Assembly: GCA_025449115.1 (NCBI GenBank)
Contig: JAHLKC010000057.1
Coordinates: forward strand, 164,061 to 228,060
From: Chytridium lagenaria
Lineage: Eukaryota; Chytridiomycota; Chytridiomycetes; Chytridiales; Chytridiaceae
Reading direction: 5' to 3'
Length of the DNA: 64,000 nucleotides
Part shown: piece by piece, positions 11,596 to 22,868 of the stretch
Numbering within the stretch: the stretch's first letter is position 1
How the letters are laid out: the number at the start of each line of letters is the position of its first letter
Program-made: the position numbers and the translations under genes
The notes under the pieces: generated by a model
Told to the model about the DNA's origin: nothing
What the model saw: the letters and a program-made list of their open reading frames with translations, nothing else
Databases searched by the model: none

Positions 11596-12042
11596 TTATT
11601 CTTCGTAATCGTCGTCGTCAGAGGTTTCCTCCAAGAGATCGGACGAAAGCTCGTGTGCTTCGGCAAGGAGCTCAGAGATGATGGCCTACGCAGGAAAACC
11701 CTTTTTAGATATCCCTGACATACATAGAAAAATTCGTCAAAAAATAGAGTCTTACCTGACCCGGAGCGATGGAGCCATCATTTTCGTGAATGCAGGCATC
11801 CTGGTATTCCTCGTCAATGTTGTGTAGTTGCTCCTTGATTTGCTGCATATACCCGATTAGTATAATGTAATATATGATGTGATAATAATATTTTGAGCCA
11901 TCCGAACTGAAATAATTGATGTTTAATGTGGATGTACCATGATATCCCTGGGGTCGACGCGACGGCTCTGAGACATTCTTCTCAGATCTGACATGATGCT
12001 AGCAAGGCGGTCCTGAATACGATCTGCACGGGTCTGCTGCAT
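11596..12042 (-). CDS. Small acidic-tailed protein of unknown function (about 93 aa, three exons)
   Basis: Not recognised with confidence. Reading from ATG at 12042 through two introns (donor after GATATCATG near 11940; second intron near 11695-11750) gives about 93 residues. The N-terminal half is helical and charged (DRIQDRLASIMSDLRRMS). The middle is QIKEQLHNIDEEYQDA, then DGSIAPGQAIISELLAEA. The tail is acidic (ETSDDDDYEE) before TAA at 11596. The pattern IDEEYQDA...IAPGQ..ISELL looks conserved rather than random, and intron ends are canonical, so I think it is a real gene. It is convergent with CPSF30 (57 bp between stops) and divergent from the NADH dehydrogenase. Confidence 0.6.
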
Positions 12043-12243
12043 GGTGTCGTTGACGGCAAATTAAGAGTAAATTGCAATACTATTTCGCACCTCCCAGCTT
12101 CTCCTCTTTTATACAAGACTTCACGCCAAAGAGTTATTTTTGGACGTTCCATCCCAAAAAAACGTGTCCAGTAATTCAATAAACTTTGTGGCGTAGCAAT
12201 CTGACAATTTTTCAAAACTCTCGATAAGAAAGGAGAGAAAGAA

Positions 12244-14331
12244 ATGTTCAGACAGGCGTTCAGATCGCGGTTTTACACCACAACCGCACCGTCTGCGCCA
12301 CGAAGGTCGTTCCGGTTCGTTACTCGAACCATTGTAATCCTCCTCCAAAAAAAAGTCCAAGTCATTGAAACTTTTATAGTTGTTCTCGTTGGAGGAGCTG
12401 CAGCACTCACGTATGAAATTTACAATGCTCGACACCCTCCCACGCAATTCGAGTGGGATCATTCCAAGAAGACCATAGCGATTCTCGGGACTGGATGGGA
12501 AGCACATCGTTGTTGAAAGGATTGGATACCGAGAACTTTAATGTGGTAAGTATAAACATCATTTGAATTTTCCTAATGGTCTTTTTTTGGGGGTTAGGTT
12601 GTAATCAGCCCTAGAGCTTACTTTTTGTTCACACTTCCGAGTTGCACTGTTGGGACGATTGAGTTGAGGAGTATCATGCAGCCTATACGGTTCCTCACTC
12701 GGTTTAAGAAGCGCGAGGTCTTGTTCATTGAAGGGAACTGTGTGAACATTGATCCGGATAAGAAATCCGTGACGGTGGAAGGTTTGTTTTGAAGATGTTT
12801 TATGGAGATGTTAATATCATAATTTTTGTTGGTGTTAGATAACTCGGAGATTGTAGGAGAAGGTATAGTGTCTCCTTTTCGGGGTTATTTCTGATAATTT
12901 TTGTTTTAGTCTCTACTCAAACTATCCCGTATGATTACCTCGTCGTTGGTGTTGGCGCTGAAAATGCGACTTTCGGGATTCCTGGAGTCAAGGAACACGG
13001 TAATTTTCTCGAACCTATGCTCTTTTTTTCCTCTTTTATTTCAAGAAAACTAATAATTCGATTTTCGGAACAGCCTGCTTCTTGAAGGAATCATGGTAAG
13101 TTAACTTTTATGTTTTTCTCCAAGGCCACAACTATAATCTCACACTACATGGAAAATGAATTTATAAATTAATTAGGGACGCCCGTCGTATTCGTACTCA
13201 AATCCTCGATTGTCTGGAATCAGCCTCGTTCCCCGGCCAACCGGACAGTGAGATTCAACGTTTGCTCCACATGGTTGTTGTGGGAGGTGGACCTACCGGT
13301 GTGGAATACGCAGCAGAGCTCCATGATTTCTTGCACGAAGATCTTGTAAGTTCCCTCACACATAACTTCAGGACATTAAAACATGTTCAACAGGTTCATT
13401 GGTACCCCCACATTGTCGGAAAGATCAAGATCACGTTGATCGAGGTACGCCCTATAAATCATACGACGAATGATTCTAACATGAAAAAAAAAAGGCGCTC
13501 CCCCACGTTCTGCCCATGTTTTCAAAAGAGTTGATTGAATACACCGAGAAGCATTTCGCTGAAAACAAGGTTGAGGTTCTTAATAACACGATGGTGAAGG
13601 AGGTTCGTCAAAAGGAATTGATTGTGCAAAACAATAAGAAGGAAATGGAGTCGATACCGTTTGGTTTGCTGGTTTGGGCGACTGGAAACACGGCGAGGCC
13701 TATTGTCGCGGATCTCATTAAAAAATTGCCATCGAGTCTGCAGAATCAACGGTGAGCGTCTCCTAACATATTTATGTCTATTTATGTCTTCTCTTTTTCT
13801 GTCTTTTAGCTAATGTCGCTTTTTATTATTTTATAAAGACGTGGACTTGTGACGGATGATCGACTTATGGTGAAGGGATCTGGAGGAAGTATTTATGCGG
13901 TTGGGGATGCGAGTGCTACAAAATGGGCGCCAACAGCTCAGGTTGCGAGTCGCCAAGGTGCCTACCTTGCAGACCATTTCCAGCGTCTCCATCTTTTAGA
14001 ATCGGAGAAGAAGACGAATTTGACGGCAAAGGAGGGTGATAGTTTAAGTATCGTAGAGAGTTTGCCGCCGTTTAGGTAAGATTTTTTTTTACTGTTTTAG
14101 TTTAAATGATTAACGTGGGCTTTTTCTTGCATAGTTATGAGCACTTTGGAACATTAGCGTACATTGGTTCCGAAAAGGCTATTGCTGATCTCCCAGGAAA
14201 CGTTCACGTTGGAGGTGCTCTCACATTCTACTTTTGGAGATCCGCGTACCTCTCCAACCTCTTTAGTCTTCGTTTGTCGCGTTTGACTGGCTAAAGTGCC
14301 GGATGTTTGGAAGGGATATCTCCGCGAGTGA
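12244..14331 (+). CDS. NDE1: External alternative (type II) NADH dehydrogenase, mitochondrial
   Basis: Single-subunit rotenone-insensitive NADH:ubiquinone oxidoreductase on the inner mitochondrial membrane; it oxidises cytosolic NADH without pumping protons. An Arg/Ser/Thr-rich presequence is followed by a hydrophobic segment (VVLVGGAAALTYEIY), typical of the external forms. Dinucleotide motifs are IAILGTGWGS (FAD) and MVVVGGGPTGVEYAAEL (NADH). Later blocks are FLFTPLLPSCTVGT-type, LLVWATGN, IYAVGDAS, LAYIGSEKAIADLP and FDWLKCRMFGRDIS. Frame breaks near 12497 (missing G), near 13070-13090, at 14270 and at 14323 each restore family text; the last yields GRDISRE and stop at 14329-14331. About eight introns. 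Whether it faces out or in rests on the N-terminal anchor and is an inference. Confidence 0.88.
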
Positions 14332-14647
14332 ACAAAATTTTCTGACATTGTTTTGTGTAAAGAATAAAAAAGCTGTAGAGATGTTTCTTTATCAATAACT
14401 GTGCAATGTTTTGGGGTCTTAAAATGAACACAGCATTACCCATGAGAGTAGTATTTCTTGTAATGTCCGCAGTTAATGTATACATGTCGGAAGCTCCCAA
14501 TGCTAATGCAGCAATTGGGTATGGAATGAATGCGTCTGACAAAAAAGGATTTGCGTTCAAGTATACCGTAAGGTAGTATCAAAATGTTTCAACTTATTCT
14601 TTTTATTTGTAACAAAGGAGCCGAAGAACAAAAGACAAAGTGTCGGC
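14332..14647. other. Convergent intergenic region NDE1 / GET3
   Basis: 316 bp between two convergent stop codons. AT-rich, presumably the two 3' UTRs; no gene or structured element recognised. Confidence 0.4.
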
Positions 14648-16113
14648 TCAAGGAGCGACAAAGGGCTCGACCAAGTAGTTCGAGAAACTCTTGAGAGCAG
14701 GCACACCTCTAACTTCGGTCGTGAGAAGAGGAAGTTTAATAATGTGGAAATCCTCATAAAGGTCGTGAATCTGGTTAAGGTATTTTGCCTGCATTTTCGC
14801 CCTCACGAGACATTGCTCGCAATTTGATTCTAAAAAAAAAAGAGTTTACTGAAAGTCCGATTAAGGAGATTATACCTTTTTTAGGGAACAGAAGCTGATT
14901 CACTACAATGTTGTGCGTGTCAATATGGAATGAAGTCAACTCTTGAATCATTCTCTCAGTTTCATAGAGTGACAAGAACTCTGAAATGCAAACACAGACA
15001 AACGTCGTCTTATCCTAAAAAAACCGGGTAAGCGGCATGCGGGGAAACCAAAAACATACGGGATCCTGGAACTGTGCGTTCACTTCCTGAATCACCGCCC
15101 TCATGCCCTCGAGCTTTCCAAAGAGATCTTCCTGGTTCGGGTTCATGCCCATCATGCCACTCATTTGTTGCAACATGGGACCGAAACGACCACTGAATTG
15201 GGAGAGCTTGCCCAGTGCCTTTTCAAGCACGCCGGGGAAGGAGAGGAAACGAAGAGTGTGGCCGGTGGGGGCCGTGTCGAAGACGATTGCGGAGTAGTCC
15301 ATGGATTTGACGAGTCTAATTTTGACAAAATGCCCATGTTAAAAGGTTTATGCGGAAGCAGAAGTAAAGTTTGTAATTTGTAGAAGACTTTAATGTGTAC
15401 GTACTTCATAACTTCTGCAAAACTCATGGCTTCGTCAACACCGGGAATGGAAAATGCAAGCTCTGCAAAGAATATTTAATATTTAAAGCAAATACATGAT
15501 CGAACCTTGGAAACTTGACTGAACACCAGGGTCTTGAGCTATTTAAGAGAGTAAGTATGCGCGAGATACAAAAGACTTTACAGTTTTCCAACATCTCTTG
15601 CATGCTGCTGTTGGGGTCGATTTCCTTTAAATCTTGTTAAAATACAGGCCGACCTTTTAAAAAACGGTACCATAGCGTAAAGATTTGTGAATCCGTTAAC
15701 CAAAGTTGGGGTTTTAGAGAACTTTTGGCTGAATGCATCTACAAAAACACCAAACGGTGTTCAGCAACTTGTTCTCAATGTGCATGCGTTTCTCACCAGA
15801 CAGATTGTGAGCCGGATCAGTGGAGATGAGTAATACACTTTCCCTCACTTTAGAAAGTTGGACGGCCAATGAACAACTATGTTAAATGCGAGAAAGGGCG
15901 TCAGTGACAGTTTTCCTCCTCCCCATAGAGCAATTTGATAGAGTGGGAATAGCGATATTTCTTTAACATAGAAGACTGGCGTTTTAGATGATCAGAAACA
16001 CACCTGGTGGTCGTCTTTCCAACACCACCCTTCCCGCCGACAAAGATCCATCTGAGCGAGGTTTGGTCAAGAACGTTCTGGATAGATCCTTCGAGAGCTT
16101 CTTCGTCCTCCAT
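14648..16113 (-). CDS. GET3: GET3 / ASNA1 ATPase for tail-anchored protein insertion
   Basis: Cytosolic dimeric ATPase that receives tail-anchored proteins and delivers them to the ER GET1/GET2 receptor. The N-terminus reads [18 protein letters not shown], the deviant P-loop of the ArsA/GET3 family, then [20 protein letters not shown] and DPAHNLSDAF. The switch block is [20 protein letters not shown]. The Met-rich substrate region contains [18 protein letters not shown] pair supplies the zinc-bridging cysteines. The protein ends [22 protein letters not shown] with TGA at 14648. Introns are short (30-90 bp). Met at 16113 was preferred over 16140 because it gives the usual N-terminal length. 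No frame break is needed in the parts I read. Confidence 0.93.
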
Positions 16114-16907
16114 TATTATGTTCTTTTTGAATTCTTTCAATTAATAAATTTTCGTGGGACATCCTGGTGCATGTCTGAGGAAGAATGGAGTTTTAAGTTG
16201 CGTTGATATCATGGTGTTCAACGTGTTTTCATCATGAGAGGGAAGGCCATTCATCTTGTTGAATTATATACCAATGTTCTTTTTTCGTTCAGTCGTGTGA
16301 TATGTGTTATGAAGGGCATGAGCAAAATGTAAAGAAGACACCAGTTGCCGAATGTGATCCGTTGAGCATCGCGTCATCATCACCATCACAAACACATTTT
16401 ACCTTACATTACCCATTATTTTATTCTGTAAAGTAAAATAACATCCAGACAGAGTAAAGTAGATGAGAAAGCAAAAAAGAGGATAACCGCATGAGCAGAC
16501 TTGAAGGGTAGAATGCATTCATTCATGCACACTTGATCTGATACTTTGAGTCAGTTCCAAGTCTAATTTATTCCTTATGGGATGAGACTAGATTCGATGA
16601 TGATGAATGAATGTGGAATGATGATGAAGGATGATGATGTTGAAGAATAATGAATGATGTTGTCAGTGAGTATGAGTGGTTGGTGGCTATTTTCAAATTT
16701 ATTTTATTTAAAATAAATAAATAAATAATTAAATAATTAATAGGTAATAAGAAAATAAGAAAATGGGTGTTGTGTAACCAACCATCTGAATGAAATTAAA
16801 TAATAAAATAAAAGAGGAAAAAGCAAACCCTAATAATAATAATAATAAGAATTCAATATATATCTAATAAATACATCATATACATATTAATTAATATTAA
16901 TAGTTTA
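16114..16907. other. AT-rich intergenic DNA with simple repeats
   Basis: Left flank of the inverted-repeat element. It contains a GAT/ATG-rich minisatellite-like patch (about 16596-16660) and AAT/AAAT tracts (about 16705-16750 and 16830-16850). No coding potential or RNA gene was seen; it includes the GET3 5' flank. Confidence 0.45.
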
Positions 16908-17602
16908 AGAGGGATTTCCAAGTAAAAAAAATAGAGATAAATTATTTGCGGGTAAACCAAATAGAGATCCAAGTATAGATAAAAATTAATAGAGATGGGT
17001 AAATTTATCTAAATATCGAACATGTCCGACGATAAATTCATGACCATCCGTATAGTTGTTCCTCCCCTAACGAGCTTCAAAGCAACCAGATCTGATGTTT
17101 TCTGGCCTCCATGACGAACATCCCACTTCAAGAGAAGGTGGCCAAGAAGAGAGGTCCAGCTTTGGAGGCTGCAGTTGCGAGAGCAATTAACGGGGAGGAA
17201 CCAAAAATGTTAGGGAGTTATTTCTTTTTATTATTCATATCTATTCATCTTTCACTACCCAAGATCCATCATTCGGATGGTCAATGAGTGGCGACGCTAA
17301 CAACTGCTGCAAAGACTGCAAATAGCAGCAGCCATGACGGAGTCCAGCACAGCGCCATGGTCTTTGTTTTTTTCTATGACGGAGGCATGTACCACAAAAG
17401 CATGAAAATAATAGGGCAAGGAAGGAGTCGTCAGTGATGCAGCGTGATACAAGAGTCGAAATAGAGATAAATTGGACGAAATAGACCATCGGATGGTCTA
17501 TTTCGAAAATAGAGATAAATTCAAAAAAAAATAGAGATGGCAGAATTATGATTGGCTGCCCGAGAAATAGAGATAAATTATTTTTTACTTGGAAATCCCT
17601 CT
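16908..17602. mobile_element. Non-autonomous DNA transposon (MITE-like) with perfect 22-bp terminal inverted repeats
   Basis: The left end at 16908-16929 (AGAGGGATTTCCAAGTAAAA followed by AA) is the exact reverse complement of 17581-17602. Inside each end the motif AATAGAGATAAATT recurs in direct orientation (near 16929, 17460, 17506, 17565), with shorter AATAGAGAT copies near 16963, 16988 and 17529. Such subterminal repeats are usual transposase-binding sites. A near-perfect palindrome CGAAATAGACCATC / GATGGTCTATTTCG sits at about 17477-17506. No target-site duplication was identified. The interior differs in base composition (17040-17450 is less AT-rich) and includes a 58-codon ORF. The superfamily is not assigned. 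Confidence 0.72.
17111..17287 (+). other. Short ORF inside the inverted-repeat element, possible transposase remnant
   Basis: A 58-codon ORF whose first half is hydrophilic and helix-forming (EKVAKKRGPALEAAVARAI) and whose second half is hydrophobic and looks like read-through into noncoding DNA. The first part resembles an N-terminal helix-turn-helix of some transposases in general character only. It may equally be a chance ORF; it is recorded because it is the only coherent coding stretch inside the element. Confidence 0.25.
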
Positions 17603-17724
17603 AAGAGATTCATTCATTAAATATATTATTATTTAATTAGTGCAATCAACTCACAAACCTGCCTGCCTGCCTGCTTGCTTACCTTTTGAAACCTCTATAA
17701 GAACTACATTCACATCTCACCCAC

Positions 17725-17735
17725 TATATATTATA
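17725..17735 (+). promoter_or_regulatory. Probable TATA box of the secreted GPI-type protein gene
   Basis: TATATATTATA lies about 40 bp upstream of the ATG at 17771, after a C-rich stretch and before a short ACAC/CAACC leader. The spacing implies a very short 5' UTR. Placement is by sequence alone. Confidence 0.45.
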
Positions 17736-17770
17736 CACACGATTGAACACTTGCAACCAACCAGCAAACC

Positions 17771-18579
17771 ATGAACATGAACAACCGCATCAGCACCAGG
17801 ATCACTTCCATGCTCATCGTCATCCTCATTGCTCTCTGTCTGTCAACGACCTCAGCATCAGCAGACCAGACAGTCAAGTTCACCGAGGACCAAGTTAAGA
17901 GGTGGAATGGCCTCAGGCTTAGGGCGGTATGTTCAGACTGGTCTCTCCTTCTCTTTCGTTATAGTATATGTTCATTAAATGCAATGCATTCCTTTTCTCT
18001 ATTTCATCCAGCTTGATATTTCTGATCAGACCTGCTCTGATGATGTCCTTGACACCCTTGAGGAAGCTCACTTTGTTTACCTCGAGAAGGGCCTCTCTCC
18101 TGCGGTAAGCTTTTTGCATAAAGGTTTTTTTTTTAGAATGCTACAGTCATTGCATGTGCCTGATGCCAAATATCTTAGTTTATGGACTCTCTCTTGACCG
18201 TCAGTGACGTGAGCGGAAACATTACCCAAGCCGGTGTTTTCAGGGGTCAATTCCTTGTTGCATTCCAGTGAGTCTCCTCATATTTGCCTTATACATCGCT
18301 GCATATCATCCAGGATCGAGTCTGATCGCTTGCCCTTCAAACCTTTACAGGAACTTTGCCAGCTCTATTGGATACACTGGTCAAGTTAGCAAGTCTTTGG
18401 ACGTTGTCAACATTAAGGGAATTTCAAGCCCCATTTTCTACGGTCACAGGATGGCCATTGACAAGGTTAACCTCGCTCAAGGTGGTAAAGCCGTGGTTGC
18501 TCAGAGTAGCGCCTCTACTGTTACCTTCTCCTCGATCCTCGGCCTCGGGGTCACCTCTCTTTTCGCCCTCCTTTTCTAA
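17771..18579 (+). CDS. Small secreted, probably GPI-anchored cell-surface protein, unknown family
   Basis: Four exons give about 200 residues. The N-terminus is a clear signal peptide (hydrophobic core SMLIVILIALCLSTTSASA, likely cleavage after SASA). The mature part is DQTVKFTEDQVKRWNGLRL, then a segment with one Cys (DQTCSDDVLDTLEEAHFVY), FMDSLLTVSDVSGNITQAGV and IGYTGQVSKSLDVVNIKG. The C-terminus ends in the hydrophobic tail FSSILGLGVTSLFALLF after a Ser/Ala-rich stretch, the layout of a GPI-attachment signal. Introns are at about 17926-18011, 18103-18177 and 18269-18351, and the frame is intact throughout. Function is unknown; location at the wall or plasma membrane is inferred. It has its own TATA box and lies beside the inverted-repeat element. 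Confidence 0.75.
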
Positions 18580-18893
18580 ACTTCGCTTATCTGCTCCGTC
18601 TTTCTCATTTTAATGCCTTATTCGATTCGGTTTTCGTTTCAATTATCACGCGCTATGGCCCTTCCCCTTCCCGAATTCATTATAAGCAACTATTTCGTGT
18701 TTATGTTCCATACCAATTCCGCCTTTTTGTGCATCGTTTTCTCCTTTCTCTCCTTCACCGTCTGGAAGTTTCATAAACCTACGAGGTTACATTGTGCCTC
18801 AATATCTGTGTAATTATACACAACCATGTTTTTCTCTGTTTAACACCATTTCTATATTCGGTCTTTAAAATATCTGTATTGTAAAGCAACATT
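18580..18893. other. Convergent intergenic region
   Basis: 314 bp between the GPI-type gene and ALG10. Pyrimidine-rich on the plus strand; presumably 3' UTRs. Nothing else recognised. Confidence 0.4.
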
Positions 18894-20698
18894 CTAATAC
18901 ATGAATCGCTGCTTCTCATTAGGTGCTTGTGGCCACTCGAATGTGTGTTGAGTGAAAAGGTAGATTGTTGCCGCATTGAATAAAACGAATAATAATGCCT
19001 CAATCAAAAGCCATCCTTTTTTGGCGGGACGGAGATGGATGCGGTAGATCAGGAATGGGATAATGAAATATCGAAATTCGAGCAGTGGAGAAGGTATTAA
19101 AGTTGCAAGCGTCGCGCCAGTGAAAAGGAAGAACCAGAGCATGTCTTGGGATTCGACTAGGTATCGTAATGTTAAAAACAAAGGATAAATGGTAGTAATG
19201 ACACCAACCAATCTGGGATACACATGCGGCTATGGATAAAATGTACCCAGGTATGAGCGCAAATCTTATAGCCCAATGGGACCGGAAGAGATATCGCCAA
19301 ATGTAAAAGGTATAATGACGATTATCCGCCAACAAAAACGGATGTTCGACCCTGTACACAATTATTAGAACCACGAAAACAATTCAAAAACGCACTCACG
19401 TGAATTTATGAACCACTAAACCCAAACTCGCTAAACTCGCAACAAGCACCAGCGGTCTAAAAGTCATTTAGTTTTACATTCTATTATTTTTCCCCCCAAC
19501 TTACCTCTTCAAAATGCCAACAACGATTGACCCAGCTTTTCGCAAGTTCTTGATGGGATCCGTTGCAATAAACGTGAAGGCATACAAGAATGCCGAAAAG
19601 TAAAGCACCTGTGCCGCATGAATAGAAGCAACGTGATTTTCCTTATCACCTTTAAAATCATTAGCTCCTTAAGGATTTAACGAGAAAAGTCACCTAACGC
19701 TACGCCACCATTATACTTCACAAATGTAACAAAGAGGAGGACGTTGCCGACAAACGGCCATACGTCAGACAAAATTTGGACTTTAAGGTCCCACACGTCA
19801 CGGATTAAAGTCAAGAAGAAGGATATAGGTTCTATGAAAAAAAAAGCGCGCTATTGTTAGTCATCAGGCAAAAACCAAAAAACCAAAAAAAAATAATCCA
19901 AAAAACACTTACTGCTCAAAAACTTTTCCGGATTGTATACGATAAGGCGTTTCGTATCTTTTAAACGCTCTCTAACGAGTAACCCGCGATAAAACATGAC
20001 CATACTATATTAGTTTGTCTAAATGTGAGAGCAACCAACGATGCCTTCCAAAGTAAACAAACTTCATTATTAATGCATGAACAACAAAACATCATGTTTT
20101 TTCAAATACTTACAAAACCGCTTAATAAAGTTTTCTTTCGATATGCCAGCAACAGGGACCAAAGAATAAAAAACGTTGACCCCGAATCCGTATAATACAA
20201 AAAATGGAAAAAGAATGACACAGGGAACAAGAAGATCGAAAGAGCATGAAACGCATGATGGCGTTGCGTTCCATGTACCTTATTCATGATGCCTTGAATG
20301 ACAAAACAAGTGCCCAACCCAAAGACCATATTTATGCTCCGCAACGTAAAAACAGAGCATCCAATGTCAAACCCGGACACCAAAGATATGATTTTTCTCA
20401 CTCCATAGCTGACGACATAACTAAATAGGGAAAAAAAAATATGGAGCGTCAGGGTCGCACTTTTTGCTATTGCGTATATATATTTACAGGCCAGGCGGTG
20501 TGGTCAATTTAGGATCGTATGTGACGAAATCACCGTTGCAATATCTCTGGGCTTGCGGGATATGAAATACTTCGTCCTTTACTGTAAATAAAGTGTTCTT
20601 AAGTGGATCATGGGGAGTACCATGTACGGGGTGGTGATCGTGGAGTTGATCACGGAGGAGATGTAACCCGATGCGACAGTGGCAATGAGACCAGCCAT
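18894..20698 (-). CDS. ALG10: ALG10 alpha-1,2-glucosyltransferase of the ER
   Basis: Adds the terminal alpha-1,2-glucose to the dolichol-linked N-glycan precursor in the ER lumen. The N-terminal block reads PYM then DEVFHIPQAQRYCNGDF and YDPKLTTPPGLY, the ALG10 signature with the catalytic-loop Asp-Glu. The exon near 19300 carries HPFLLADNRHYTFYIWRYLF, and the C-terminus has EFRYFIIPFLIYRIHLRP. Many hydrophobic segments lie between, as expected for a polytopic enzyme. Start at 20698 gives MAGLIATVASGYISSV; the first intron removes about 44 bp before DEVFH. The gene starts 32 bp after the AAGAB stop on the same strand, so its promoter must lie within or upstream of AAGAB. Confidence 0.9.
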
Positions 20699-20730
20699 GT
20701 TGTCGACAACGAATTCTTTGCGTCACACAA

Positions 20731-21753
20731 TCATTCAATCTCGTTGGCAACCATCAAGGACACGAACGCGGCCAGGTCTTTGCGTTTATCCTCAGGAAGG
20801 GTTTCGCCATAAGCTTTAAAAATAAGTCTGCGTACAGATGAGAGTAAGGCTTACATCGAATTTGTTGTAACTGGTTGATGGTTGTTTCGAGATCAAACAT
20901 GCCGTCCTGTTTCATGACTTTTCGGAAATTCTTCATAAAGTCCGCTAAAAAATCAAAAAGGGTTCAGTTATTGGGTAAAGTATGGATGGAAGAATGACCT
21001 CCAACAGGATCCAGCTCGATGCCAAGTTGAGCAGCTGCTTCCAATTCTTGGTCTTCTGCCTTGAGAGGTTTTCGTTGTGCGACTTCCCACAGATTGCTTT
21101 CCATCACCTCAACGATCCGGTCGATACCAAACTTATCCACAAATTCTAACACGGGGAATTTAATATGAATTGACATGAAAGCATTTTACCGTCATCATCA
21201 TCCTCCTCAACCTCCCTTGTTAATTCAATGATCTCGGCTTGGTTGTCAAAACACCAGTCATCCACTGCTTCATTCCCAGAGTTCCCTTTCGAAGGAACAA
21301 TCAGCCTAAACACCAAACTCCCCTTCATAACAGCACCCTCCCATTCCTCAATATCCTTAATAATGCTTTCCTTAAATAAAAATCGTTTTAATGACTATAT
21401 CCTATGCCAAATTTCCCTACCTCGATCTCATCACAAACATAAATCAACCCCACAGTCTCATCCAATTCTGTAAGATCAACCTCAACTCCAAGTTTCCTCC
21501 CAACATGCACACAAAACTTCAAATCCATTCCATAATACTTTGTCTCCAACCTCGCCTCCACGCATGTTGTCGGTATCTGTAACACCAGATCCCCAACTGT
21601 CGAATTCCTCCAATTTCGTACGAACTCCTTCTCAACAATCAACAATCGCATCCAACATCAAACACACCGCAAACCAACCACCCCCAACCTACCTTGAACT
21701 ACATGAATGAGCGCATCCTTGTCTGCGCCTACAACGAGAATAGATGGTACCAT
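20731..21753 (-). CDS. AAGAB: Alpha/gamma-adaptin-binding protein p34-like (AAGAB / IRC6 family)
   Basis: Cytosolic chaperone that helps assemble the AP-1 and AP-2 clathrin adaptors. The first exon begins MVPSILVVGADKDALIHVVQ, the degenerate small-GTPase-like start of the family. A long middle exon includes GDLVLQIPTTCVEARLETKY and ELDETVGLIYVCDE. Then come VDDWCFDNQAEIIELTRE with an acidic run and GIDRIVEVMESNLWE, the equivalent of the WCLENGFEL..G..RIVQAL..N.W signature. The C-terminal helix pair reads MFDLETTINQLQQIR and AYGETLPEDKRKDLAAFVS, corresponding to the FERLFSKL...LPHEQRK..AE motif. Stop at 20731. It is divergent from TAF8, about 30 bp between start regions. Confidence 0.75.
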
Positions 21754-21782
21754 TTTTTTTATTTTTGTCAATGTTCGGGCTA

Positions 21783-22750
21783 ATGTTGTATCACAGCGGG
21801 TGGGTTGGGACCTAGAGCGGCTTTAGAGGGGATTCGGCATGTTGTGTCGCAGGTGTTGAAGGAGACGGGGTTTGATTCTTCGACAACCGAGGCTTTGGCA
21901 ATGACATGTTCTGCTGTGGAATTATGTAGGCGCAAAAAAAAAAACTCTATGTTTGTTGCGGTGTGCTAACCATTGGAAAAGATATTAGCATGGTTGTATC
22001 GAAAACAATTGATTTCTCCGAACTTGCAAGTAGAAGTAAACCAAATATGCATGATGTTGGAATGGTAATTTATTAGTTCATTTTCATATCACTTATGTTG
22101 TAAAAAAAGGCTCTCATTGAGTTTGACGTAACGCCGAAAAGTATCTTAGATTATATATCTGAATCAACAGTAAAACGTAATTGGAACTTTTGTCAAAGCT
22201 TTCGATTGACTTTTGAAACAGCGGATAAGAATTTAGATAGAAAGCTACGGACACTGCAACCGGATCGATTTCCGAATGATGAATTTAGATATATGGCTTT
22301 TCCTTGTTCCGATATCCCAAGGCCACGACCACCCTCTATACCACTATTTCTACCTCCTTACCCTAGTGAACACACATACCTCGCAAATAAGGCAAGTGCA
22401 TAATTTAAATCTCTTGACCATTGTTTGTTTCACTTCTGGCTTATTGAGTGAAATGATTTGTCTCTTTCGCCTTTCTTCTACTCTATTTTACCTCCCTTAT
22501 TATATCACCGTTCAACCCAAAACTAATGTATATCATCCAGATACCCTTTCGTGCTAATTTCGACAAAGCAAGACTTCGCGAAGCCAACGCTCGTTCAAAA
22601 CGTCTCGTAGAATCCAACCTGAAACGTCTCCTCGTTGCAAGAGAAAGATTAGAAGGACGAAAACGCAACCTCGTCAACTACGAAATTCATTTGAAACCTG
22701 AAATGCGTCATTATGTGACGCAAGGGGACTACGATAATGAAGGGGAATGA
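21783..22750 (+). CDS. TAF8: TAF8-like TFIID subunit (histone fold plus TAF8 C-terminal domain)
   Basis: TFIID subunit that pairs with TAF10 through a histone fold. The N-terminal part (GPRAALEGIRHVVSQVLKET, EALAMTCSAVELCRILAWL, LISPNLQVEVNQICMMLEW, LIEFDVTPKSILDYI) fits a bromodomain-associated histone fold. The C-terminal signature PPSIPLFLPPYPSEHTYL matches IPSFLPPFPDPHTY of TAF8. A basic helical tail (LREANARSKRLVESNLKRL) and an acidic end follow. Exons are split by three or four short introns. The start is uncertain: ATG at 21783 needs a one-base frame correction near 21800, or an upstream exon. TAF3 or another histone-fold TAF is the alternative. Confidence 0.62.
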
Positions 22751-22868
22751 GGATAATGTTGCGGCTTACAGAATGTATATATGTCTTTATGCACAAAATA
22801 AACAAAGTGGGGGTGATGATACATATTTAAAAGTGCTTTAAATAAACAAAAAACAAACGGGAAATTAA

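Noticed and set aside
12121..12507. 128-codon minus-strand ORF over the NDE1 N-terminus
   Set aside because: Overlaps the presequence and FAD motif of a well-supported gene; no family resemblance.
16929..17580. AATAGAGAT repeats as a CRISPR-like array
   Set aside because: Spacing is irregular, copies are short and unequal, they sit inside perfect TIRs, and the genome is eukaryotic.
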